A stretch of 64,000 nt of DNA from Ga0077555 sp033764055 (GTDB lineage Bacteria; Pseudomonadota; Alphaproteobacteria; Rhizobiales; Hyphomicrobiaceae), in NCBI GenBank assembly GCA_033764055.1, contig JANRJI010000120.1, positions 36,696 through 100,695 on the forward strand, written 5' to 3'. Below the pieces are notes generated by a model. That model was not told the DNA's origin. It was given only the letters and a program-made list of their open reading frames with translations, and did no database searches. Below, one piece after another: positions 36,086 through 45,423 of this stretch. A program made the translations under genes and the position numbers. How positions within the stretch are numbered: position 1 is the stretch's first letter; each line of letters starts with the position of its first letter.

Positions 36086-36115
36086 GGGGCTCCGTGCGCA
36101 GGGTCGCGGAGCCCC
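36086..36115 (+). promoter_or_regulatory. Hairpin in the polA leader
   Basis: GGGGCTCCG pairs perfectly with CGGAGCCCC around a 12-base loop and is followed by GATTTCG, 45 bp before the polA ATG. It resembles a weak terminator or attenuator in the leader. No upstream same-strand gene is near that it would terminate. Confidence 0.4.
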
Positions 36116-36159
36116 GATTTCGTTTCGGCGAAGCCTTGTCGGCGCTATACTCCGCGTCC

Positions 36160-39100
36160 ATGAGCACCGAGCCCAAGAGATCCTCCGCCGCCGTCGTCAC
36201 CGTGCCGGATGGCGAGCCCGTTCCCGTCGCCAAGGGCAGCCACGTCTACCTGATCGACGGCTCCGGCTACATTTTCCGCGCGTTCCATGCGCTGCCGCCG
36301 CTGACGCGCCCGTCGGACGGGCTGCCCGTCGGTGCCGTGCACGGCTTCTGCGCCATGCTCTGGAAGCTGATGGCCGACGCCAAGGCCGGGCGCGGACCGA
36401 CCCACATCGCCGTCATCTTCGACGCGAGCCGCGAGAACTACCGCAACGAGATCTACAAGGAATACAAGGCCAATCGGCCGCCGGCACCCGAGGAGCTCGT
36501 CCCGCAGTTCCCCCTCATCCGCGACGCCGTCAAGGCCTTCAACGTCGCCTGCATCGAGCAGGACGGCTACGAGGCCGACGATCTCATCGCGACGTATGCG
36601 AGGGAGGCGATCGCGCGGGGCGGCGACGTGACGATCGTCTCCTCCGACAAGGATCTGATGCAGCTGATCCAGCCCGGCGTCGTCATGCTGGACACAATGA
36701 AAGGCAAAACGATCGCCCGCGAGGAGGTCATCGAGAAATTCGGCGTCGAGCCGCGGTGCGTCGTGGACGTGCAGTCGCTCGCGGGCGACTCGGTCGACAA
36801 CGTGCCCGGCGTGCCCGGCATCGGCATCAAGACGGCGGCGGAGCTCATCAAGGAGTATGGCGACCTCGACACGCTGCTCGCACGCGCCGGCGAGATCAAG
36901 CAGCCCAAGCGGCGCGAGAAGCTGATCGAGTTCGCCGAGCAGGCCCGCATCTCGCGCGAGCTCGTCCGCCTCAAGGACGACGTGCCCGTCGAGGTCGACA
37001 TCGATCGGCTGGGCGTGCGCGATGTCGCGGCCGACCAGTTGCTCGGCTTCATGCGCGAGATGGAGTTCAACACGCTGACGCGACGCATCGCCGAGGCGCT
37101 CGGGGCCGACGTTCCACCGCCGCTCGAGCGCTCCGTCGGCTCGAGCCTGGCCGGGCGCGAGGCAAAGGCGCCGGTGGCACGTTCGGGCCCGCGCCCGAAC
37201 GGTGTTCCGGCACCCACTGAGAGCGGTCCTGCAGCCGATGGCACGCCCGGCGTCGTGGTTGCCTTCGCGCGCGATGCCGCCCGCGAGCCGAAAATCGATC
37301 GCTCGCAGTACGAGACCGTCCGCGATACCGCCCGATTGCAGCAGTGGGTGTCCGAGGCGATGGCGCTCGGCCGCGTCGCCTTCGACACCGAGACCACCAG
37401 CCTCGATCCCATGCGCGCCGACCTCGTCGGCGTCTCGCTCGCCACCTCCCACGGGCGCGCCTGCTACGTGCCTCTGGCGCATACCAGCGGCAACGGCGAC
37501 CTGTTCGGCGGAGGCGGTTTGCTGCCGGATCAGATTCCGATCCGCGAGGCGCTGGGTGTGCTCAAGCCGCTGCTCGAGGACCCGGCCACCCTCAAGATCG
37601 GCCAGAACATGAAGTACGACGCGCTGGTCATGCGCCGGCATGGCATCCGCATCGCGCCGATCGACGACACACAGCTCATGTCCTATGCGCTCGATGGGGG
37701 CCGCGGTGCGCACGGCATGGACGCGCTCTCCGAGCGACACCTGGGGCACGTCTGCATCCCGTTCGCGGAGGTGATCGCCCACGCGCCGGGCGCCAAGAAG
37801 GGCGAGAAGACCTTCGCCGGCGTGCCAATCGACAAGGCGACCGCGTACGCCGCCGAGGATGCTGACGTCACCATGCGGCTTTGGATGGCGCTGAAGCCGC
37901 GCCTCGTCGCCGAGCGCATGACGACGGTCTACGAGACGCTCGAGCGTCCGCTGGTGGACGTCATCGTCGACATGGAGCGGGCCGGCATCAAGGTCGACCG
38001 CGCCATTCTCTCGCGCCTGTCCTCGAGCTTCGCCCAGTCGATCGCCCGCCTCGAGGAGGAGGTGCAGGCGCTCGCGGGCATGAAGTTCAACCTCGGCAGC
38101 CCGCGGCAGCTCGGCGAGCTGCTGTTCGATCATCTGAAGCTGCCGGGCGGCAAGCGCACGAAAAGCGGCCAGTGGGAGACGCGTGCCGGACTGCTGGACG
38201 ATCTCGCCGCCAACGAGGAGCTGCCGGAGGACGCGCGCCGGCTCATCAACACGATGCTGGAGTGGCGCCAGCTCTCGAAGCTGAAATCGACCTATACCGA
38301 CTCGCTCCCCGGCTACATCCATCCCGACACCGGCCGCATCCACACCTGCTATGCGCTCGCCGCGACCACAACGGGTCGCCTCGCCTCGGCCGAGCCGAAC
38401 CTGCAGAACATTCCCGTGCGCACGAAGGAAGGCCGCGAGATCCGCACCGCCTTCATCGCCGACACGGGTGCCAAGCTGATCTCGGCCGACTACTCGCAAA
38501 TCGAGCTGCGTGTGCTCGCCCACATCGCCGACATCCCTCAACTGAAAAAGGCCTTCGCCGACGGTCTCGACATCCACGCGATGACGGCCTCGGAGATGTT
38601 CGGCGTGCCGGTGAAGGACATGCCGTCGGAGGTGCGCAGGCGCGCCAAGGCCATCAATTTCGGCATCATCTACGGCATCTCGGCCTTCGGCCTCGCGGCC
38701 CAGCTCGGCATCTCGAAGCAGGAGGCCGGCGAGTACATCACCACCTATTTCAAGCGCTTCCCCGGCATCCGCGACTACATGGAGCGCACCAAGAAATTCG
38801 CGCACGACAACGGGTTCGTGGAGACGGTGTTCGGTCGCCGCGTGCACTACCCCGAGATCAACACGAAGAACCCCTCGATGCGCGGCTTCCTCGAGCGCGC
38901 GGCCATCAACGCGCCCATCCAGGGCTCGGCCGCCGACATCATCCGCCGCGCCATGGTCCGCATGCCATCAGCACTGCGCGAGGCCGGCCTCGACGCGACC
39001 ACCATGCTGCTCCAGGTGCACGACGAGCTGATCTTCGAGGCGAAGGAGGCCGAGGCAGACAAGGCCATGGCCGTCGTCCGCCGCGTCATGGAGAAAGCCC

Positions 39101-39177
39101 CCGAGCCCGCCGTGAAGTTCTCCGTGCCGATCCACGTCGACGCGAAGGCCGCGGACAACTGGGAGGCGGCGCATTGA
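36160..39177 (+). CDS. polA: DNA polymerase I
   Basis: A 1005-residue Pol I with all three domains. The N-terminal 5'-3' exonuclease starts HVYLIDGSGYIFRAFHALPP. The 3'-5' exonuclease (about residues 390-590) keeps the metal motifs AFDTETTSLDP and AAEDADVTMRLW, so proofreading looks intact. The polymerase has motif A SADYSQIELRVLAHIAD, the O-helix RRRAKAINFGIIYG and motif C LQVHDELIFE. It fills Okazaki gaps and acts in excision repair. ATG 36160 gives MSTEPKRSS; earlier in-frame codons have no similarity. Confidence 0.98.
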   Translation: MSTEPKRSSAAVVTVPDGEPVPVAKGSHVYLIDGSGYIFRAFHALPPLTRPSDGLPVGAVHGFCAMLWKLMADAKAGRGPTHIAVIFDASRENYRNEIYKEYKANRPPAPEELVPQFPLIRDAVKAFNVACIEQDGYEADDLIATYAREAIARGGDVTIVSSDKDLMQLIQPGVVMLDTMKGKTIAREEVIEKFGVEPRCVVDVQSLAGDSVDNVPGVPGIGIKTAAELIKEYGDLDTLLARAGEIKQPKRREKLIEFAEQARISRELVRLKDDVPVEVDIDRLGVRDVAADQLLGFMREMEFNTLTRRIAEALGADVPPPLERSVGSSLAGREAKAPVARSGPRPNGVPAPTESGPAADGTPGVVVAFARDAAREPKIDRSQYETVRDTARLQQWVSEAMALGRVAFDTETTSLDPMRADLVGVSLATSHGRACYVPLAHTSGNGDLFGGGGLLPDQIPIREALGVLKPLLEDPATLKIGQNMKYDALVMRRHGIRIAPIDDTQLMSYALDGGRGAHGMDALSERHLGHVCIPFAEVIAHAPGAKKGEKTFAGVPIDKATAYAAEDADVTMRLWMALKPRLVAERMTTVYETLERPLVDVIVDMERAGIKVDRAILSRLSSSFAQSIARLEEEVQALAGMKFNLGSPRQLGELLFDHLKLPGGKRTKSGQWETRAGLLDDLAANEELPEDARRLINTMLEWRQLSKLKSTYTDSLPGYIHPDTGRIHTCYALAATTTGRLASAEPNLQNIPVRTKEGREIRTAFIADTGAKLISADYSQIELRVLAHIADIPQLKKAFADGLDIHAMTASEMFGVPVKDMPSEVRRRAKAINFGIIYGISAFGLAAQLGISKQEAGEYITTYFKRFPGIRDYMERTKKFAHDNGFVETVFGRRVHYPEINTKNPSMRGFLERAAINAPIQGSAADIIRRAMVRMPSALREAGLDATTMLLQVHDELIFEAKEAEADKAMAVVRRVMEKAPEPAVKFSVPIHVDAKAADNWEAAH

Positions 39178-39343
39178 GGTTGGCGGGTGAGGAGGCCCAC
39201 ACGTCACTCGGCGCGTGGCAGCATCGATGTCGGTGGGGCGAGGTTGGTGAGGCTACAGATGAAATGGGCGCTTCGGAAAGATAGCCTACCCGCTGCCGTG
39301 CCAGACGTCCTGTCGATCCGGAGTGCAAGCGGTCGAGGCGCGC

Positions 39344-39649
39344 ATGAGAAACCCATGGGGTTTGGCCATCGTTGGGGGAGCTATAGCAACGGTGATTGGA
39401 GGGGCCGTTCTGCACTTCTTTCTGCCTCAGGAGAGACCCGCCGCCTCGGAATTCGACACCGAAATTTACTGCACGGCGGGACAGGCCACATGCATTCGAA
39501 ATGTCAGGGGTCAATGGCAGATCGTGCCGGCTGCGTGCCCAAATGGTATGTCGCCAATTTTCACGACCGTCGAGCCAAGGCGGTGTCATTCGATCGTTCC
39601 GGTCGAACTCTCTGCGTCACTGAGCGTCTGCCCAGCAGCTTGTCGGTAG
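39344..39649 (+). CDS. Hypothetical membrane-anchored protein
   Basis: A 101-residue frame, MRNPWGLAIVGGAIATVIGG, with a hydrophobic helix at about residues 6-25, then a short exported domain with four Cys (IYCTAGQATCIRN, PAACPN, CPAAC) that could form disulfides. A GTG at 39323 would add seven residues. The clear helix and Cys pattern favour a real gene, but I do not recognise a family and codon use is less GC-biased than the neighbours. Confidence 0.5.
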   Translation: MRNPWGLAIVGGAIATVIGGAVLHFFLPQERPAASEFDTEIYCTAGQATCIRNVRGQWQIVPAACPNGMSPIFTTVEPRRCHSIVPVELSASLSVCPAACR

Positions 39650-39799
39650 ATGAGCACGGCAATCAAATTTGATCATCGCCGCGGCGCCTGCAGAAAATTG
39701 ACGTTGAAACAGCTCCTTGACCGCGGAGACGTGACCAACAACTCTCGCCCGACCGTCCTCATCGACCAGGATCTGAAACGGCACCTCAATGGCAGTCAT
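39617..39799 (-). CDS. Possible small protein, unknown
   Basis: A 60-residue frame, MTAIEVPFQILVDEDGRARV followed by VGHVSAVKELFQRQ, that looks protein-like and lies just downstream of the GIY-YIG gene on the same strand. An earlier ATG at 39838 is possible. It has no clear ribosome site and overlaps the opposite-strand frame by 33 bp, so support is weak. Confidence 0.3.
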   Translation of the reverse strand: MTAIEVPFQILVDEDGRARVVGHVSAVKELFQRQFSAGAAAMIKFDCRAHLPTSCWADAQ

Positions 39800-39850
39800 T
39801 CTCGGGCGCGCCGCTTCGGCGCGTTCCCGAGAACCCATGGTCCCGAACTC

Positions 39851-40162
39851 TCAGGCGATCCGGTTTCCCGGCAGCGCCAACAGCGCAGGATATTGATCCG
39901 CCCAATGCGGGTTTTCCCTCTCGATCAGGTTGATTTTCCACTGTCGCCTGTAGCGCTTGAGCGAGGTCTCGCGCTGGATGGCAGCCTCGATGTCGCCGAA
40001 AGGCTCATAATGAACGAGCAACTTGACGCCATACCGGCTCGTGAACCTGGAGCCGGTGCCCGCGCGGTGCGCCTCGACCCGACCGAGCAGATCGTTGGTC
40101 ACACCAATGTAAAGCGTGCCATAGGGCTTGCTGGCCAGGATGTAGACCCAGTAGGTGTGCAT
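39851..40162 (-). CDS. GIY-YIG nuclease superfamily protein (YhbQ-like)
   Basis: A 103-residue single-domain protein. WVYILASKPYGTLYIGVTND is the GIY-YIG core (YIL...YIG), followed by the conserved Arg of RVEAHRAG and the Glu of AIQRETSLKRYRR. It is the small stand-alone form common in alphaproteobacteria, which usually has no known substrate and may act in DNA repair. No DNA-binding domain is added. Confidence 0.92.
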   Translation of the reverse strand: MHTYWVYILASKPYGTLYIGVTNDLLGRVEAHRAGTGSRFTSRYGVKLLVHYEPFGDIEAAIQRETSLKRYRRQWKINLIERENPHWADQYPALLALPGNRIA

Positions 40163-40208
40163 GGCGCGCTTGTGCCCATCGCGAAGCTACAGTCTGCGGC
40201 GTGATGGG

Positions 40209-40229
40209 TGGTCGGGCCAAGCCCGACCA
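40209..40229. repeat. Extragenic palindromic element
   Basis: GGTCGGGC and GCCCGACC form a perfect 8-bp stem around a CAA loop, extended by a T-A pair, flanked by ATG/ATGAC-like bases. Palindromes of this GTCGGGC-type design are widespread in intergenic DNA of Hyphomicrobiales. It lies between the GIY-YIG gene and the gene at 40253. Confidence 0.7.
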
Positions 40230-40252
40230 TGACAATTGAGAGGCTGTCCACC

Positions 40253-41296
40253 ATGATCCCCTCCCCCCTCACCGCGGCCGCCCGCCTCTATCACACCTAC
40301 TTCACCGGCCTGATGCTGACGCTGGTCACGCGGCGGTCGGCGGCGGATGCGGCGGAGTGGGTGTTCCGCGTCTTTCGACACCAGCACCACGAGAAGTTCC
40401 TGTCGAGCTTCGACAAGCTGGGGCTTCGCGGCATGCCGGATGCTGTGGCCTGCGCGGCCTACCACTACCTTTCGAACAGCGTCGGCGGCGTCCGCGTCGA
40501 GTTCATGCGCGAGAGCGACAAGAAGGCCTGGGTCAATTTCGTGCCGCCCCGCTGGATCTATCCCGGTGCCGCCATCTGCGGCATCCCGAGCGAGGTGTCG
40601 CGGGCGATGCTCCGCGGCTGGTATGCCCAGAACGGCGTGTCGCTCGGTAATCCCCGCCTCGGTTTCGTCTGCACGGCGCAGACGACCGACGGCCAGCACG
40701 GCCTCGCCGGGTATTTCTGGGAGCGCGACCACGACATCGCACCCGAGGAGCGGCTGATCTTCCGGCCGGGCGAGCTGGCGCCACCATTCGATCCCGCCGC
40801 CGCGCCGAGGCTCCCGGCAGCGGACTGGCCGGCCGATCGCCTCGCCAAGGCCGAGCGCAACTACTGCATGGAGTATGTCCGCTCAGGCCTGCCGCGGCTC
40901 GTCGAGATGCTGGGACCGGCCGAGGCGGGCCATCTCGGGCGCGTCACGGGCCGGTTGGTCGGGGCCCAGGCGTACCAGGAAACGGCGCACCTGCTCGGTG
41001 TTGCCGGGGACAGCCCGGAGGATTTCGCCGCGCTCATGGTGCGCCTTGCGGAAGGCGAGGGAGATCTGGCCGAATGCATGAGAGCCGATGGCACGGCGCT
41101 GGTGCGGCGCTCCTCGTGGCGCTTGACGCGCGGCCTCGGCTCCCTGTCGCCGGCCGTGTTCGAGGCCTGGAACGGTCTGCACGAGGGGCTGCTCGCCGTG
41201 CACAACCGGTTTCTGGTCCTCGAGTCTGTGGAGCGCCTCGACCTCGGCGATCCGACGACGACGTGGCGCATCCGGCATGCACCGCGCGCCGGATGA
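40253..41296 (+). CDS. Conserved hypothetical protein, 347 aa
   Basis: A soluble 347-residue protein beginning MIPSPLTAAARLYHTYFTGL. ATG 40253 is chosen because GAGAGG lies nine bases upstream. It is rich in helices with W, Y and R (YCMEYVRSGLPRLVEMLGPA, LGRVTGRLVGAQAYQETAHL). A loose resemblance to L-2-amino-thiazoline-4-carboxylate hydrolase-type proteins is noted with low confidence; no catalytic motif is certain. No transmembrane helix is visible. It is convergent with the DMT transporter gene, the stops being adjacent. Confidence 0.7.
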   Translation: MIPSPLTAAARLYHTYFTGLMLTLVTRRSAADAAEWVFRVFRHQHHEKFLSSFDKLGLRGMPDAVACAAYHYLSNSVGGVRVEFMRESDKKAWVNFVPPRWIYPGAAICGIPSEVSRAMLRGWYAQNGVSLGNPRLGFVCTAQTTDGQHGLAGYFWERDHDIAPEERLIFRPGELAPPFDPAAAPRLPAADWPADRLAKAERNYCMEYVRSGLPRLVEMLGPAEAGHLGRVTGRLVGAQAYQETAHLLGVAGDSPEDFAALMVRLAEGEGDLAECMRADGTALVRRSSWRLTRGLGSLSPAVFEAWNGLHEGLLAVHNRFLVLESVERLDLGDPTTTWRIRHAPRAG

Positions 41297-42220
41297 TCAG
41301 CGCGGTCCGGCCCGCACCCGCCGCTCGCGGTGGAACGTATAAAGGCCGGCCAGGATCAGGATCGCGATGCCCGTGAGCGACCACGCATCGGGGATCTCGC
41401 CCCAGACCAGGATGCCGATGAGGATCGCCCAGACGATGCCGGCATAGCGGAATGGTGCCACCGCCGCGATGTCCCCGATCCTGAGCGACACGATCATGGC
41501 GAGATGACCGAGCAGGGTCATGGCGCCGGCGACCATCACCAGCAGCAGCTCGAAGGGTGTCGGCCAGACCCAGGTCTGAAACAATGACAGACCGAGCCCG
41601 GCGAGGGCGACCAGTGTCTGCGACAGCAGCAGAATGATGAGCGGCGAGAGGCCGCCGTCGATGCGCCGGGTCGCTACGTCGCGGAGCGTTCCGCAGAGCA
41701 CCGATCCGATCGCCAGCAGCGCCCAGACATTGAACGTGCCAGACCCTGGCTTGATCACCATCAGGGTCCCGATGAGGCCGGCGCCGACCGCGCACCAGCG
41801 TCGCCAACCGACGGTCGCGCCGAGGAACAGCGCCGAGGCGGCGGTGAGCGACAGCGGCGTCAGCTGCAGAACAGCCATGATGTCGGCGAACATCATGCGC
41901 GGAAGTGCCGCCTGGAACAGGAGCGAGTTGCCGGCGTCGCCGACGCTTCGCCAGGCCATCCACGGCACCAGCCCTCGCTGCAGCGTGCAGAGCACCCCCG
42001 TGGCGTGCGCCGCGATGGCGACGAGCACGACCGAGGTCGTGCTGCGCAGAAACACCGACTGTCCCGTCGGAACCGCTCCCGCTGCGAGCCGCATGGCCAC
42101 GTCGCCCAACGTGAAAACGAACGTCGCGACCACCATCGCCGCAATCGCCTCAATCGTGCGAGGTGCCACGGCACCGGTGGCCGTGTTGGCAGGCGCTGCC
42201 GGCTCCCGAACCTCCGACAC
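41297..42220 (-). CDS. DMT superfamily transporter (EamA domains)
   Basis: A 307-residue protein with about ten transmembrane helices in two EamA repeats: first half ATFVFTLGDVAMRLAAGAVP, second half FRYAGIVWAILIGILVWGEI, ending in a basic cytoplasmic tail (FHRERRVRAGPR). GTG 42220 is used because GGGGAGGGG immediately precedes it; a TTG at 42259 is possible. It is a probable exporter of a small metabolite or amino acid. The substrate is unknown. Confidence 0.9.
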   Translation of the reverse strand: MSEVREPAAPANTATGAVAPRTIEAIAAMVVATFVFTLGDVAMRLAAGAVPTGQSVFLRSTTSVVLVAIAAHATGVLCTLQRGLVPWMAWRSVGDAGNSLLFQAALPRMMFADIMAVLQLTPLSLTAASALFLGATVGWRRWCAVGAGLIGTLMVIKPGSGTFNVWALLAIGSVLCGTLRDVATRRIDGGLSPLIILLLSQTLVALAGLGLSLFQTWVWPTPFELLLVMVAGAMTLLGHLAMIVSLRIGDIAAVAPFRYAGIVWAILIGILVWGEIPDAWSLTGIAILILAGLYTFHRERRVRAGPR

Positions 42221-42363
42221 GTGCCCCTCCCCAAGGGCGCGCGCCGCCCCGAACAACAAACGGAAACGGCTGGCGCCGCAGCTGCGTCTGTTCCGCAGGG
42301 TTCCGACATTGGCTCTCAGACGTGCTGCAGGGAAGCAAACGTCGGAACTGCAACGCGTGCGGC

Positions 42364-43131
42364 TTAGACCGCCGTCATGCCACCGTCTACGAACAGCATG
42401 GCGCCCGTCACGTAGGAGGCCTCGCGCGAGGCGAGGAAATTGATGCAGTTGGCGACCTCCTCAGCCGTTCCCGGCCGCTTCAGCATGGTGCGGCCTGCCG
42501 CATCGTCGTTGTACTGCTGGACGGTCTGGCCGGCGGCCTGGATGCGACGCGCATGGAATGGCGTGAAGATCGGCCCGGGGCACACGGCGTTGACGCGGAT
42601 GCCCTCCGGCGAGTGATCCATCGCCAGCCCGCGCGTCAGGCCGGCGACCGCAGCCTTGCACGTGTCGTACTGGATAGTATTGCCGCCGGCGGTGATCGAA
42701 CGCACGGAAGCAACGTTGACGACGCTGCCGCCACCTGCGCGGCGCATGGCGGGGATGGCGCCCTTGGCACAGAACGCGTAGCTCTTGAGATTGACACCGA
42801 GAATTTTGTCCCAACTCTCGGCGCTGGCCTCGACCACGGTCTGGTACATCCGGATACCAGCGTTATTGACCAGGATGTCGAGCTTGCCGAAGTGGTCGAC
42901 GACCTGCTGGATGAAGGCGAGAGCGGCGGGCTCCTGCGCGACGTCCGCCTCGATGAAGATCGCCTTGCCCCCGGCCGCTTGGATGTCGGCGGCAACTTTC
43001 CTGCCCCGCTCGCCGTCCCAGTCTGCGAACGCTACCTGTGCGCCTTCGGCGATGAAGCGGCGCACGGTGGCCTCCCCGATACCAGATGCCCCGCCCGTCA
43101 CGGCGGCGACCTTTCCATTATGCATGCCCAT
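42364..43131 (-). CDS. Short-chain dehydrogenase/reductase
   Basis: A 255-residue classical SDR: VAAVTGGASGIGEATVRRFI (TGxxxGxG), ILVNNAGIRMYQT (NNAG), NVASVRSITAGG (catalytic Ser), then YDTCKAAVAGLTRGLAMDH (YxxxK) and the end NFLASREASYVTGAMLFVDG. AGAGGAG precedes the ATG by eight bases. It is close to the cyclohexanol or 3-oxoacyl reductase-type SDRs; the substrate is not known. Confidence 0.95.
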   Translation of the reverse strand: MGMHNGKVAAVTGGASGIGEATVRRFIAEGAQVAFADWDGERGRKVAADIQAAGGKAIFIEADVAQEPAALAFIQQVVDHFGKLDILVNNAGIRMYQTVVEASAESWDKILGVNLKSYAFCAKGAIPAMRRAGGGSVVNVASVRSITAGGNTIQYDTCKAAVAGLTRGLAMDHSPEGIRVNAVCPGPIFTPFHARRIQAAGQTVQQYNDDAAGRTMLKRPGTAEEVANCINFLASREASYVTGAMLFVDGGMTAV

Positions 43132-43235
43132 GCGCGCGCTCCTCTCGGTTTCCAGTCAGCAAAGGATAGGGGCCGCCGTCGACGGAGCACAACAAGTTTG
43201 CCCGCCGCCCGGCTCAGTCGCGGTGCGCTGTCCAC

Positions 43236-43961
43236 TCAGTCGCGCTCACTGCGCCCGCGCCTGCGCAGCTGGACATAAAACGCGCCTTCGCCGCCATGGT
43301 GCCGGGCGGCCGAGCCGTAGCTGACCACCAGCGAGCGCAGCCGTGGCTCCTCGAGCCAGCGCGGCACGTTGCGCCGAAGAACGCCCGTCTCGGCGGCATC
43401 GGTCGCCCAAGCCCGCGGCGCGTTGCCGTCGTCAACCCGCCAACGGCCGCCCTTGCCGGTGATCACCAGCACGGTCCTGAGCCCCGCTGCTGCTGCGCTC
43501 GTCAGGAAGCCGACAAGCCGGTCGTGGGCCGCGCTCTGGGTGAGGCCGTGGAGATCGAGGCGGGCCTCAATGTCGATCCGCCCCGACGCGATCCGCCGAG
43601 CATGCCGGCGCGCGAAGCCGAGGAGCGAGCCTGCCCTGGACTGGGCCTGGCTGCCGGTCGCATGACCGGTCACACGGGAGCCAGGGGCCGGCGGCGCCTT
43701 TGCCGCGCCCTCAGACGTTGCGTGAGCTGTCGCTTTGACCTTGGCCGGGACCCTCGGCAGCAGGGGCCCCGTGGCTGCCGGCCCACCGATGGCGGGCTTG
43801 GCCGGCTCGGGCAGCTCTACCTCCGGCACACGGGGCTTGGCGTTGGTCAGAGGCGCGACCGACTGTGCGACGTGTCGCCAAAGCTCCTGCTCCTCCGCAG
43901 CAATGCGCCGGACCTTTCGCCGCCTCGGCGCATCGTCGTCGCGCCGCGACCCTCTGGTCAT
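43236..43961 (-). CDS. Smr domain-containing protein (MutS2-type C-terminal domain)
   Basis: A 241-residue protein. The C-terminal Smr domain (about residues 145-240) has the motif ARLDLHGLTQSAAHDRLVGF (LDxHG) and LVITGKGGRW (TGxG). The N-terminal 140 residues are charged and Pro-rich without a recognised domain. Smr domains nick or bind branched DNA or RNA, or act in ribosome rescue. The ATG overlaps the mltA stop as ATGA, so the two are translationally coupled. Confidence 0.9.
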   Translation of the reverse strand: MTRGSRRDDDAPRRRKVRRIAAEEQELWRHVAQSVAPLTNAKPRVPEVELPEPAKPAIGGPAATGPLLPRVPAKVKATAHATSEGAAKAPPAPGSRVTGHATGSQAQSRAGSLLGFARRHARRIASGRIDIEARLDLHGLTQSAAHDRLVGFLTSAAAAGLRTVLVITGKGGRWRVDDGNAPRAWATDAAETGVLRRNVPRWLEEPRLRSLVVSYGSAARHHGGEGAFYVQLRRRGRSERD

Positions 43962-45295
43962 TGGTTGGCCTTGGCCCCGCGTACGGCCGGCGTGGCCGGC
44001 TGCGGGCTACCCTCGCGCGCGAGGAGCACGAACAGGTTTCCAGGATGGCGCGTGCTGCCAGCGATACGGCCGGCGCTTTCGCCGGACCCGAAATAGATGT
44101 CCGCCCGCTCGGGCCCCTTGATCGCAGCCCCCACGTCGTGCGCGACCATCAGCCGGTTGAATGGACGCTTGTGGCCGGGCGGCTGCAGCGTCGGCGCACT
44201 GACATAGATCGGACTACCAAGCGCATGCACGCCCGGATCGACGGCGATGGAGCGCCCGGCGACGAGTGGCACCTCGATGGCGCCGGGTGGACCTTCGCCG
44301 GTGGCATCCATCTCCCTGAAGAAAACATAGGAGGCGTTCTGGTTCATCACAGCCCGCGCCCGCGCGGCGTCGGCCTTGAGCCACTTGCCGAGTGCGCCGA
44401 GCGACATCCTGTCGGCAGCGACGAGGCCGTTGTCGATGAGATAGCGCCCGATCGACGTATATGGATGGCCGTTCTTCCCGTCGTACTGGACCCGAACGAT
44501 CTCGCCAGTCGTCAGGCGGATGCGACCGGCTCCCTGGATCTGCAGAAAAAACACGTCGACGGGGTCTGCGAGATAGAGCAGCTCGAGATTCTGCCCGGCC
44601 AACGCACCCGCGTCGATCTCGGCTCGCGTAGCGAACGGCACCAGCCCGGCCGCAGTCCGGCGGGCATGAGTGGCCTTGCCGGCGGGATTGGCCTCGGTCT
44701 CGTTCACCACCGTGACGAGGTCGGGCGGGCGCCTCAGGATGGGCGCCTGGAATCGGCCTTCCCTGATGCGTGACCCCTCGATCAGCGGCTCATAATAACC
44801 CGTCAACAACCCTTCGTGGCCGGCATGGGTCACCCGATGTGCCAGGAAATGCTTCTCGAAGAAGCCACGAGCCTCGAGCCGGGTTGGCTTCGCCGGGAGC
44901 CCGAGTGCCGCCTCGCAGACGTCGGCGAGAGCCTGCGGCGTTCGCTGTTGGCCGGCCTTGGCTGCAGCCGATCTGCGCAGCGACACGATCTTGGGGCACG
45001 ACGCCAGGAAGGCTTTGAGTGCCGCCAGATGATCGTCAGACTCCCAGTGAGGAAGCTCACTGAAGCCGACGGGATCGTAGTGGGCGCCGGTCATACGCGT
45101 CGGTTCCCTCGCGGGCGAGCTGGCGCCGGTGCTGCCATCGCCGTTGGGCGCGCTCGCCACAGCTGGCTGGTCGAGCAGCAACAAAGCTAGGCACGCCCCC
45201 AAGCTCGCGGCCAAGCGCCACAGAACTGCCCTGTCCACTACTCGTACTCGCGTTCCGCGCATGAGCCCCGGCCCCCCGAGCTCCGCCACACTCAT
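43958..45295 (-). CDS. mltA: Membrane-bound lytic murein transglycosylase A
   Basis: A 445-residue protein. A hydrophobic helix (LAASLGACLALLLLDQPAVA, about residues 28-47) acts as signal or anchor; no lipobox Cys is seen. The MltA domain has HEGLLTGYYEPLIEGSRIRE, and the C-terminal 3D domain has VAHDVGAAIKGPERADIYFG with the catalytic Asp residues. It cleaves peptidoglycan with formation of 1,6-anhydromuramic ends during wall turnover. ATG 45295 is used; ATG 45262 gives a shorter signal region. It is downstream of the timA gene. Confidence 0.92.
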   Translation of the reverse strand: MSVAELGGPGLMRGTRVRVVDRAVLWRLAASLGACLALLLLDQPAVASAPNGDGSTGASSPAREPTRMTGAHYDPVGFSELPHWESDDHLAALKAFLASCPKIVSLRRSAAAKAGQQRTPQALADVCEAALGLPAKPTRLEARGFFEKHFLAHRVTHAGHEGLLTGYYEPLIEGSRIREGRFQAPILRRPPDLVTVVNETEANPAGKATHARRTAAGLVPFATRAEIDAGALAGQNLELLYLADPVDVFFLQIQGAGRIRLTTGEIVRVQYDGKNGHPYTSIGRYLIDNGLVAADRMSLGALGKWLKADAARARAVMNQNASYVFFREMDATGEGPPGAIEVPLVAGRSIAVDPGVHALGSPIYVSAPTLQPPGHKRPFNRLMVAHDVGAAIKGPERADIYFGSGESAGRIAGSTRHPGNLFVLLAREGSPQPATPAVRGAKANQ

Positions 45296-45423
45296 TCAGG
45301 TCCGTGCCATGCCGGACGGCCTTCGCCTTGGTACCGGGACGCCGGCCGTCTGGCTATGGGAATCGCCGAGCGGAACTTGCGCAGTGCTCAGCGCCGGCAC
45401 CGCCAGTGGAATGCCGACCGCGT

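Noticed and set aside
36145..38847. 900-codon minus-strand frame opposite polA
   Set aside because: Complementary shadow of the polymerase gene; no known motif.
40209..40229. Terminator for the GIY-YIG gene
   Set aside because: It lies upstream of that minus-strand gene and lacks a T-run; it fits a scattered extragenic palindrome better.
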